A stretch of 29,421 nucleotides of DNA from Burkholderiales bacterium UBA1834 (lineage in GTDB: Bacteria > Pseudomonadota > Gammaproteobacteria > Burkholderiales > Burkholderiaceae_C): contig DDJC01000063.1 of the NCBI GenBank assembly GCA_002339015.1, positions 1-29,421 on the forward strand. Direction: 5' to 3'. Under the pieces are notes generated by a model, which saw only the letters and a program-made list of their open reading frames with translations, was not told the DNA's origin and searched no databases. Shown piece after piece: positions 6,177 to 12,870 of the stretch (the first letter of the stretch is position 1; every line of letters begins with the position of its first letter). Made by a program: the position numbers and the translations under genes.

Positions 6177-7313
6177 TCAGTGATGAGCCGTCGCGATGCT
6201 TCGGGCCAGCAGTGCCACGGCTTGGGCCTGTCGGTGTGTGTCTGTCTTGACGAGGATACGCTTGAGGTGCGTGCGCACAGTTCCGAGGCCAATGTGCATT
6301 GCCGTCCCGATCTCTTCCAGCGACTGTCCTCGCGCAAGAGCGGAAGCAACGGCTGCCTCCGTCCGTGTAAACCCAAACAGCTCTCTCAGCCGAGCTATTG
6401 CAATTGGTGCATCGGGATCGCGAAGGAAGACCAGCACCGCGGGTCCCTCCGCCCCAAGCGCTGCGGGGCGCAAGGGGGCGACTTCCAGTGTCAACGGCAT
6501 CTGCCGGTGCCGTGGTATCAGGAGAACAGACCCTGGCTTCCCCGTCCCGTTCCTCGCGGTGCCCATCGCGGCATGCACCAGGGACCACAAAGTATCGCGA
6601 AGTGTGGGGTGGGAAAGCGAAAAACGCCCGCCGACCACAGTGAACTCTGGGTTCGAGCGCAACAAGGTGTCGGCCATTGCGCTTGATTGGAGAACTTGAC
6701 AATTGCCGTCCACCACCAAGACGCCTGTATCGAACCGGTCGAGCGCTTGCAGGGCCACCGTATGCTGCTGGGTGAGTGTGGACAGGTGTTGGCCGAGCCG
6801 GAGTGCGCGTTGCAAGTGTCGCAACACCAGTGCCGCCTGCCAGCGATCCTGATCGGTGTAAGCGCCAGCGCCTCGAGGTCGATGGATGCCCAACACCCCG
6901 ACCGCACCTTGTGCTGTGGGGAAAACCGCGCCGACCAAATGGTGGATGCCCAGATACGGCAACCACTCTTGGTAGAAGCCGCTGCGTGCCTGCTCCTCGG
7001 GAGTCACCAAGTCTTCGTCCGTAATGATGCGGGACATGCCATAGGCCAGCGAGCGCTCCACCCACAGGTCACGGCGGTGCCACTCCTCGGCCCAGGCCTG
7101 ATCGCGCTCGGGCACCATCAGATTGGGCGTGCATTCCAGCAGGCTCACCTGGTCGTCGTCCGCGTGCAACTTGACCACGGCGCTGGTCGAACCCAAAGCG
7201 TGTGCAATCCTGGATGCAGTGCCAGACCACAAGGCAGCGTCCACCGCCGCGTCGTAGAGGTGCGCGATGAGGGCCGACAGGCGGGCTGCATCTTGGGTGG
7301 GCAAAGACTCCAT
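6177..7313 (-). CDS. LuxR-family transcriptional regulator
   Basis: A 378-residue one-component regulator. The C-terminal LuxR/GerE helix-turn-helix spans about 309-370 (LFGFTRTEAAVASALARGQS, then EEIGTAMHIGLGTVRTHLKRIL). The N-terminal about 200 residues look like a GAF-type sensor domain (WAEEWHRRDLWVERS, GFYQEWLPYLGIHHLVGAVF), and a PAS-like stretch follows (ALDRFDTGVLVVDGNCQVLQ). There is no autoinducer-binding WxYxxxD pattern that I can identify, so a quorum-sensing ligand is not implied. It starts at 7313, 87 nt from the divergent three-gene set at 7401-9239, which is its most likely target. No strong ribosome-binding site precedes the ATG. It sits inside element B. Confidence 0.88.
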   Translation of the reverse strand: MESLPTQDAARLSALIAHLYDAAVDAALWSGTASRIAHALGSTSAVVKLHADDDQVSLLECTPNLMVPERDQAWAEEWHRRDLWVERSLAYGMSRIITDEDLVTPEEQARSGFYQEWLPYLGIHHLVGAVFPTAQGAVGVLGIHRPRGAGAYTDQDRWQAALVLRHLQRALRLGQHLSTLTQQHTVALQALDRFDTGVLVVDGNCQVLQSSAMADTLLRSNPEFTVVGGRFSLSHPTLRDTLWSLVHAAMGTARNGTGKPGSVLLIPRHRQMPLTLEVAPLRPAALGAEGPAVLVFLRDPDAPIAIARLRELFGFTRTEAAVASALARGQSLEEIGTAMHIGLGTVRTHLKRILVKTDTHRQAQAVALLARSIATAHH

Positions 7314-7400
7314 GACCGATTTCTATCCTATTTGGGAGACGATTTTCAATAGGTAATTTGATATCTTCGTTTGCCGGGGACATTTCTTGGAGATGTAGCG

Positions 7401-7892
7401 ATGAGAATTTCCCGTTCAACCTGTGGTACTTCAATAAGTCTTATGCACCTCGCCGTCGCGATTCTCGTTTGGGCGGCTTTGCCGGTCGCGCTTGCGGCCG
7501 ACTTGGAACTGCCGCGTGACGTATACGGCCAATATGCCCCAGCTGGCGACTGCGCGAAGCAGCCGCGCATCATCGTGAACAAGGTCGGAGTTCATCTTGA
7601 CACGGCAGCGGGCAAGCGCGGCCCGTTGCCGATCATGGTCAGCTACACGTTCGTCGGTGGTGCGCGCTACAGCGGCATCCAGATTTGGGCACTGGTCAAG
7701 CACGGCGGCAAGAACCGATGGGGCGACGACAATACTCCTGTCATTCTGACGTTCAACGCAGACGAAAAGCCCGGTGCGTTGACTGCCGAACGTGAAAACC
7801 CGGGAATGGAGCGTCCGGTCGCACTCGACGGCCCGCTCGCCAGCGTAGCGCAGGCTGGCCGCTTCCATCTGTGCCGTACGGAAGGAAGATAG
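7401..7892 (+). CDS. Exported hypothetical protein, 163 aa
   Basis: Family not recognised. An N-terminal signal peptide is evident: a hydrophobic stretch (LAVAILVWAALPVALAA) with a likely cut after ALA near residue 32. The mature part begins ELPRDVYGQYAPAGDCAKQP and contains two cysteines (one in GDCAK, one in FHLCRTE near the end), which could form a disulfide in the periplasm. The ATG at 7401 was chosen over an upstream in-frame start because TTGGAGA lies about 8 nt before it. It is followed after 6 nt by the membrane protein gene, so the two are almost certainly co-translated. The divergent LuxR regulator is the likely controller. Confidence 0.7.
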   Translation: MRISRSTCGTSISLMHLAVAILVWAALPVALAADLELPRDVYGQYAPAGDCAKQPRIIVNKVGVHLDTAAGKRGPLPIMVSYTFVGGARYSGIQIWALVKHGGKNRWGDDNTPVILTFNADEKPGALTAERENPGMERPVALDGPLASVAQAGRFHLCRTEGR

Positions 7893-7898
7893 CAAACG

Positions 7899-8390
7899 AT
7901 GAGCGATCTGGACGACTTCAACCGACGCATGACGGCCGGAAGTTCATCGTGGATGCAAGGGCCGCCGACCCATGCAGCGGAATCTGCAGCGCAATCTCTT
8001 CTCGACGCGCCGTCGCGCAGCACGTCGGTGGGCGGCAGCAGCATCGACTTTAGCGTGCGGATTTCCGCCATCATCATCTTGATCGGTATTGCGCTGTTTG
8101 TCGTGGGCACGTACCTCGCGGACCATTTCCGCGAAGCCAAGGCCATGACAGGGCTGCTGATCGTGCTTTTCGGCGGCTTCGCTCTCATCCTCGGCAGTGG
8201 CGGCCTTGTCATGGCTTGCATCAAGGGGTTGGGATCGGCGAGTGGCTGGCGCAGTTTGGCTTTTGCCATCCTTGCGGCCTTCGCCGCGTGGTGGCATTCG
8301 CCATGGCTATGGATAATGAGTGGCGCACTTGTGCCGAAAGGTTTCATCCCCTTGGCGGCGGTGGCCCTAGTTTTCGTGGTTTCGGGGTAG
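7899..8390 (+). CDS. Hypothetical inner-membrane protein, 163 aa
   Basis: Family not recognised. A soluble, serine- and alanine-rich N-terminal tail of about 50 residues precedes three or four predicted membrane helices (about 54-73, 84-108, 118-134 and 147-162). A conserved-looking charged loop (YLADHFREAKAM) separates the first two. GGAAGGAAG about 9 nt upstream of the ATG is a strong ribosome-binding site, located in the end of the preceding gene. The arrangement of exported protein, membrane protein, exported protein suggests these three work at the cell envelope, but no activity can be named. Confidence 0.68.
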   Translation: MSDLDDFNRRMTAGSSSWMQGPPTHAAESAAQSLLDAPSRSTSVGGSSIDFSVRISAIIILIGIALFVVGTYLADHFREAKAMTGLLIVLFGGFALILGSGGLVMACIKGLGSASGWRSLAFAILAAFAAWWHSPWLWIMSGALVPKGFIPLAAVALVFVVSG

Positions 8391-8450
8391 TGACAAGTCT
8401 TGGTGCCCACAACCATCCATAGTCGGTTAATACGAGTAAGGAGTCACAAC

Positions 8451-9239
8451 ATGAAAAATGCGATTCGCCAATCAGCCCGTCGATTTACCCGCTTGAGCAC
8501 GTTGCGGTTCATTGCTTTCGCAGTGGTTGGCGCAAGTATTCTTCCGGCTACCGCACAGTCCACATTTGACGTCGTTGGCGTTCGTCCCGGAATGACCGAG
8601 GCCGAAGCCATGTCCGCACTGACTGAGCACCGACCTGGGATGCGTATTCAGAAACGGAACATGAGCTACAACTTCAGGGACGGTGTGCAACAGATCAATA
8701 CAGAGTCGTTTCTGCATGAGGTTTGGGTTACCTACGACGACGCACAGGGCCGCGAGGATTTCAGACTGTATTTCTCCCCCCTCCCAAGCGCTTCGCGTGT
8801 CGTGAGTGTTTCTAGGAACGTGAGCTTGAAAGCGCCGCCAACTCAGGCGCAGCTGAGTTCGCAACTGACACAAAAGTACGGCACACCCACGGTGTCCGGC
8901 AAGAACTACGCGGACCTCAATCTGACCTGGGGAGAGTCAGGAAAACCCATGTGCTGGCGCTCAAACCCCAAGGCAACGGTTATCGGCGACGGGCAAGGGG
9001 ACATCACGGACTACCTGAGAAAAGAGCAGGCGAAAGGAAGGGTTCCTGCTGATTTTTCGCAATGCGGGGTTGCAGTCGCTGCCAATCTGGTCGGAGAACC
9101 CGTTCGACAGCTCGTCGTGCGCATCACCGACTACGGCCTCTGGGCAACAACTCAGCAGAAGGCGAAGGATTGGGTCGAGCAGCAAAGGCAGGACGCCATC
9201 AAAGCTCGCCTTTCCAAGGGTGCGGGGCCAAAGTTGTAA
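8451..9239 (+). CDS. Exported hypothetical protein, 262 aa
   Basis: Family not recognised. The N-terminus is basic then hydrophobic (LRFIAFAVVGASILPATAQS), a clear signal peptide with cleavage near TAQ-S at about 36. The mature protein starts FDVVGVRPGMTEAEAMSALT, a pattern common in exported proteins with repeated PGMT..EA helices, and continues with two cysteines (PMCWRSN and FSQCGVAV). The ATG at 8451 has AAGGAG upstream at 8 nt. Its codon use is visibly more AT-rich than the core genes to the right. It lies 60 nt after the membrane protein gene and probably belongs to the same transcript, ending about 440 nt before the right attachment site. Confidence 0.7.
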   Translation: MKNAIRQSARRFTRLSTLRFIAFAVVGASILPATAQSTFDVVGVRPGMTEAEAMSALTEHRPGMRIQKRNMSYNFRDGVQQINTESFLHEVWVTYDDAQGREDFRLYFSPLPSASRVVSVSRNVSLKAPPTQAQLSSQLTQKYGTPTVSGKNYADLNLTWGESGKPMCWRSNPKATVIGDGQGDITDYLRKEQAKGRVPADFSQCGVAVAANLVGEPVRQLVVRITDYGLWATTQQKAKDWVEQQRQDAIKARLSKGAGPKL

Positions 9240-9678
9240 GTACGGCGCCAGTGCGCATTTCCTAATTGGGACGTTCTTCCGACTGGGGTCAATCACGATA
9301 CGCGGTCGGGAGGCTTCGTCTTGGCGAAGTTCATCCGCCGCATAGAGCCTTGCGCGTAAGAGAAGGCGGCGACAAAGGCGAAATACTTGGTGGCCTGCGG
9401 TGGGCAGAACATCAATTTGCGAGAGGCGCGCATTGTGCTGATCTTCACTATGGTGAATCATCTGCTGCGCTACTGAAGCTGTCGTCGAGCTGCCGGGCAT
9501 CGCTCAACCAATTGATGGGGAACTGGGGTAACAGCGGTAACGCAAGTAACGGAGGCCGGAGGCCCTGGTCGGTTGGATTCGGCAAGCTCCTGACCTGTTA
9601 CACTGGGTGTCATACAGGCGCGTGTGGCAGCTTCAAAAACTCCCAGCGGCGATGGCAATGTTTTGGCGGCGTGTGGTA
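9240..9678. other. Gene-free right end of element B
   Basis: No gene could be supported. Open frames exist on both strands, but none resembles a known protein. A short plus-strand frame near 9515-9555 reads MGNWGNSGNASNGG, the kind of low-complexity Gly-Asn tail I associate with replication proteins of betaproteobacterial phages, so this may be the remnant of such a gene. It also contains the TAAC repeats listed separately. Confidence 0.35.
9527..9552. repeat. Three short direct repeats with 9-bp period
   Basis: GGTAACAGC, GGTAACGCA and AGTAACGG follow one another, putting TAAC at exact 9-bp steps. They lie about 130 nt inside the right attachment copy. They could be protein-binding iterons, right-end integrase arm sites, or the coding relic of a Gly-Asn repeat. 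Confidence 0.4.
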
Positions 9679-9695
9679 TCCCATCAGCCACCCCA
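9679..9695. repeat. Right attachment site of element B (tRNA-His 3' end core)
   Basis: The 17-nt sequence TCCCATCAGCCACCCCA is identical to 5064-5080 and corresponds to the T-stem to CCA end of tRNA-His. The bases immediately upstream (GGTA) do not match the tRNA, so homology stops at the core, as expected at an integration junction. Core chromosomal genes begin right after it. Confidence 0.8.
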
Positions 9696-9714
9696 TCGAA
9701 TAAGCCGCATACCG

Positions 9715-9746
9715 ATGCCTGATTTCCCCGGAAATCAGGCATTTTT
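9715..9746 (+). terminator. Rho-independent terminator, probably the original tRNA-His terminator
   Basis: A stem of at least 12 bp (ATGCCTGATTTC, 9715-9726, pairing with GAAATCAGGCAT, 9731-9742) with a 4-nt loop is followed by a T-run to 9746. Twenty nt after the attachment core, it fits the native terminator of the tRNA-His gene that the elements displaced. Confidence 0.88.
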
Positions 9747-9782
9747 CTTGGGGCAGCTGATTTGCGGCCCCTCGTGCAGCCT

Positions 9783-10676
9783 ATGCCTTCAGTGTCCATG
9801 TCCGCGCCCACGGCCTCGCGAAGTCTCCCGCACGACGGCGACCTGCTCCTGCGCGTGGCCGATTGGGCTGGGCAGCACGCCTTGGTGCTGTTCATCGTGT
9901 CCTTGGCCGCACTGGTGGCCTTGTGCTGGGGCGCGTGGCGCACGGTATCCCGCTGGGCGGCATTGCGTCGCCCCATGTCGTCCAACCCCTGGCTTGCATT
10001 TGCCCTGAGGCTGGCCGCTGCGTTCGGTGTCATCGTCGGCGGCGCTGCCGTGTTCACGGAGATCGCGGACGAGCTGGGCAGCGGCAGGCGGCTGGGCCAG
10101 GCGGACCAGGTCTTCACCGATGCATTGAGCCGCAGCGTGCCGCTGGAGGCCCTGCAGGTTTTCGCGGCACTCACGCGGCTGGGGGACACGGTCACGCTGG
10201 TTGGTCTGTGTGTGGTGGTGGCCCTGCTGTTGTGCTGGCGTGGGCGCGTCGGGCTGGCGTTGGCCTGGGTCATGACCTTGTCTGGCGGCGGTCTGCTCAA
10301 TGCCACGCTCAAGCATGTATTCGCCCGCGTGCGCCCCATCCATGACGATGGCCTGGTCCAGGCCGATGGGTTCAGCTTTCCCAGCGGACACAGCTCGGGC
10401 TCCGTGGTGGCCTACGGCATGCTGGCCTATCTGGCCCTGCGACTGCTGCCCCTGCGCTGGCATGGGCCGGTGGCCCTGCTGATGCTGTCGCTGGCCTGCA
10501 CGATCGGCGCCAGCCGCATGTTCCTGCGGGTGCATTTCGCCAGTGATGTGCTTGCCGGCCTGGCGCTGGGGCTGGCCTGGTTGGGCGCCAGTGTGATCAG
10601 CATTGAACTGGCGCGTTGGTGGGGCCGCCGTCGCAGGCGCGTGTTTGCTCAAGGCGAATCAACCACGAGCGGGTGA
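9783..10676 (+). CDS. PAP2-family membrane phosphatase
   Basis: A 297-residue PAP2 (type 2 phosphatidic acid phosphatase) protein with about six membrane helices. All three motifs are present: K-x6-RP at 177-185 (KHVFARVRP), PSGH at 200-203 (FSFPSGHSSG) and SR-x5-H-x3-D at 244-255 (SRMFLRVHFASD). The enzymes remove phosphate from lipid phosphates such as phosphatidate or undecaprenyl pyrophosphate using the two histidines outside the membrane. With UppP also encoded in this window, a lipid-carrier or phospholipid role is possible, but the substrate cannot be read from sequence. The start is uncertain: ATG at 9783 is used, ATG at 9798 and TTG at 9762 are alternatives and none has a clear ribosome-binding site. 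It is the first core gene after the mobile region. Confidence 0.88.
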   Translation: MPSVSMSAPTASRSLPHDGDLLLRVADWAGQHALVLFIVSLAALVALCWGAWRTVSRWAALRRPMSSNPWLAFALRLAAAFGVIVGGAAVFTEIADELGSGRRLGQADQVFTDALSRSVPLEALQVFAALTRLGDTVTLVGLCVVVALLLCWRGRVGLALAWVMTLSGGGLLNATLKHVFARVRPIHDDGLVQADGFSFPSGHSSGSVVAYGMLAYLALRLLPLRWHGPVALLMLSLACTIGASRMFLRVHFASDVLAGLALGLAWLGASVISIELARWWGRRRRRVFAQGESTTSG

Positions 10677-10685
10677 TTACTTGAA

Positions 10686-10714
10686 TTGACATTATTGTCT
10701 TTTGGATGTAATTT
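10686..10714 (+). promoter_or_regulatory. Candidate promoter of the aidB-like gene
   Basis: A perfect TTGACA (10686-10691) is followed after 17 nt by TAATTT (10709-10714), a weak -10. It lies 31 nt before the ATG at 10746 and just after the PAP2 stop codon, in a locally AT-rich stretch. Confidence 0.45.
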
Positions 10715-10745
10715 CCGGCATTCGTTCACCCTCGTCAGGTCCCTC

Positions 10746-12392
10746 ATGTCGCTCAAATCCCAGTTCAGCACCCATGAGGTGAAGAATCAACCGCAGCCCC
10801 TGCCCAACCTCAACCTCTGGGAGAGCGACCAGCCCTTGCGGGATGCCGTGGCCTTCAATGGTGCGGATTGGGCGCAAGACCAGCTGTCTCGCCATGGCGC
10901 GATCGCTGGCGGCGAGCTGATGGAGCATGGCGAACTTGCCAACCGCCATCGGCCGCAGTTCCGTGGTTTCGACCGCCACGGGCGCCGTGTCGACGAGGTG
11001 GATTTCCACCCCTCCTACCATGCGCTGATGCGTCAGGCCATGCAGGCCGAGGTGCACAGCTTCTCGTGGCGCCATGAGGATCGCCCTGGCGCCCACGTGG
11101 TGCGCGCCGCGCTGATGTACCTCACCAGCCAGCCGGATGCCGGCACGGGCTGCCCCCTGACGATGACGCACGCGGCGATCCCCTCGCTGCGCCACTCGCC
11201 CGAGCTGGCTCGTCAGTGGATCCCGCTGCTCACGGCGACGGCCTATGACCCGCGTACGTTGCCGGCTGCTCAGAAGACGGCCTGCACCATGGGCATGGGC
11301 ATGACCGAGAAGCAGGGCGGCTCCGATGTGCGAAGCAACGAGTCGCGTGCACTGCGCCAGGCCGATGGCAGCTACGAAATCGTCGGCCACAAGTTCTTCT
11401 TCTCCGCGCCCATGTGCGATGCGCATCTGGTGCTGGCACAGGCCGAGTCGGGGCTGAGCTGCTTCCTGATGCCCCGCGTGCTGCCGGATGGCACGCTCAA
11501 CGCCGTGCGCATCCAGCGCCTGAAGGACAAGCTGGGTGACTGGAGCAACGCCTCGTCCGAGGTGGAGTTCCAGGGCGCCACGGCCTACCTGGTGGGGGCG
11601 GAGGGACGGGGCGTGCCGACCATCATCGAGATGGTCAAGCTGACACGGCTGGATTGCATGATCGGCTCAAGCTCGCAAATGCGCCAGGCCCTGGTGCAGG
11701 CCTTGCACCACACCAGCCAGCGCAAGGCTTTCGGTCGCCTGTTGATGGACCAGCCGCTGATGCGCAATGTGCTGGCCGACCTGGCGCTGGAAAGCGAAGC
11801 CTCGGTGGCGCTGACCATGCGCGTCGCCCGGGCGGTCGATGCCGCGCCACGGGACGCACGGGAAGCAGCGTTTGCCCGCATCGCCACCGCCATCGGCAAG
11901 TACTGGATCTGCAAGCGCGCGCCGGCCTTCATCAATGAAGCGCAGGAGTGTCTGGGCGGCATCGGTTACGTGGAAGAAAACATCCTGCCGCGCCTGTACC
12001 GTCAGGCGCCGCTGAACTCCATCTGGGAGGGCAGTGGCAATGTGCAGTGCCTGGATGTGCTGCGCGCCCTGCAGAAGGACCCTGAGGTGCGGGATGCGCT
12101 GTTCGCCGAACTCGCGGCTTGCCGTGGTCAGAACCCCTGGCTGGACAGGCAGGCCCAGTGGCTGCTGTCATCCTTCAATGACCTGGGCACGCTGGAATTG
12201 AGAAGCCGCCTGGTGGTCGAGCGTGCGGCGTTGGCGTTGCAGGCGTGTGCGCTTTTCCGCGCTGGGCAGGGCAAAGTGGCCGAAGCCTTCTGCCAGGCCA
12301 GGCTTGGCGACGAGCCCGGGCTGGCCTACGGCACGCTGCCCGCCAGTGCCCCGCTGGATGCCTTGATCAAACGGGCGATGCCGCAGGGGTGA
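10746..12392 (+). CDS. aidB: AidB-like acyl-CoA dehydrogenase family flavoprotein
   Basis: A 548-residue protein close in length and pattern to E. coli AidB (541 aa). The AidB-specific N-terminus (LANRHRPQFRGFDRHGRRVD, then VDFHPSYHALM) is followed by the FAD-binding acyl-CoA dehydrogenase core with MGMGMTEKQGGSDVRSN (182-198), FFFSAPMCDAHLVLAQ, LKDKLGDWSNASSEVEF and the C-terminal CLGGIGYVEENILPRLYR and NSIWEGSGNVQCLDVLR motifs. In E. coli AidB binds DNA and is part of the adaptive response to alkylation, but its catalytic role is unsettled. No ada or alkB gene lies nearby here, so control by Ada is not implied. The ATG at 10746 matches the family start; the longer frame to 10686 runs through the promoter. 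Confidence 0.92.
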   Translation: MSLKSQFSTHEVKNQPQPLPNLNLWESDQPLRDAVAFNGADWAQDQLSRHGAIAGGELMEHGELANRHRPQFRGFDRHGRRVDEVDFHPSYHALMRQAMQAEVHSFSWRHEDRPGAHVVRAALMYLTSQPDAGTGCPLTMTHAAIPSLRHSPELARQWIPLLTATAYDPRTLPAAQKTACTMGMGMTEKQGGSDVRSNESRALRQADGSYEIVGHKFFFSAPMCDAHLVLAQAESGLSCFLMPRVLPDGTLNAVRIQRLKDKLGDWSNASSEVEFQGATAYLVGAEGRGVPTIIEMVKLTRLDCMIGSSSQMRQALVQALHHTSQRKAFGRLLMDQPLMRNVLADLALESEASVALTMRVARAVDAAPRDAREAAFARIATAIGKYWICKRAPAFINEAQECLGGIGYVEENILPRLYRQAPLNSIWEGSGNVQCLDVLRALQKDPEVRDALFAELAACRGQNPWLDRQAQWLLSSFNDLGTLELRSRLVVERAALALQACALFRAGQGKVAEAFCQARLGDEPGLAYGTLPASAPLDALIKRAMPQG

Positions 12393-12451
12393 TGCGCCGT
12401 CAACTTCAGGGGGCTTGACCACGGGGCTTCCCGTCTGCGGCGGTCTTCGGG

Positions 12452-12470
12452 GATAATGAGAATGATTCCC
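12452..12470 (+). promoter_or_regulatory. Fur box upstream of the DUF3649-PepSY-DUF3325 operon
   Basis: The 19 nt GATAATGAGAATGATTCCC match the classical Fur consensus GATAATGATAATCATTATC at 15 of 19 positions and stand 78 nt before the first gene. The GATAAT also resembles a -10 element, so a bound Fur repressor would block it. This predicts induction under iron limitation. Confidence 0.78.
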
Positions 12471-12547
12471 AGTGTCATGCAAGGCGTGCCATCGCACGCT
12501 GACAGCATCGGCACTGCCTATTCCCGTTTCCCTGAGCTGACCGTCCC

Positions 12548-12847
12548 ATGAGTTCCACGGCTGCGGCCTACCGCTGGCATCTGTTTTCACGCATCTGCGC
12601 TGCCGTTCTGGGCAGCTATGCCTTCACCTGGGGCTTCATGGCCCTCGGGATCGCGCTGCTGTTTGCTGCCGGCATGGCGTTCCATGACGCGGAGCACCTG
12701 AGCGCCATCATCGGTCTCCTGGTGTTCCTGTGCCTCTTCCTGTGGGCCTTCTCCGCGCGCAGCCTGTGGCGCATCTGGCTGGTGCTGGCTGGTGGCGGTC
12801 TGCTCATGACCGGCGGTGCGTCGCTCGTGCAACGGGCCTTGTTGTAA
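12548..12847 (+). CDS. DUF3649 small membrane protein of an iron operon
   Basis: A 99-residue protein with three predicted membrane helices (about 15-41, 48-67 and 73-90). It has the composition and length of DUF3649 proteins, and a short cytosolic N-terminus (MSSTAAAYRWHLFSRICAAV) with the aromatic/arginine pattern of that family. DUF3649 genes are characteristically found next to PepSY and DUF3325 genes in iron-uptake loci of beta- and gammaproteobacteria; the molecular job is unknown. It is the first gene after the Fur box, and the PepSY gene follows after 23 nt. The family call leans partly on this context. Confidence 0.78.
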   Translation: MSSTAAAYRWHLFSRICAAVLGSYAFTWGFMALGIALLFAAGMAFHDAEHLSAIIGLLVFLCLFLWAFSARSLWRIWLVLAGGGLLMTGGASLVQRALL

Positions 12848-12870
12848 GCCCCCAGGACCAGGAGATACCC

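Noticed and set aside
6007..7065. 352-codon minus-strand frame overlapping the LuxR gene
   Set aside because: Same strand but a different frame from LuxR; the translation is Arg/Pro/Ser-rich with no recognisable domain, whereas the LuxR frame is fully supported.
9240..9500. Transposase remnant at the right end of element B
   Set aside because: Frames on both strands were read, but no DDE motif, terminal inverted repeat or IS-like stretch could be recognised, so no insertion sequence is called.
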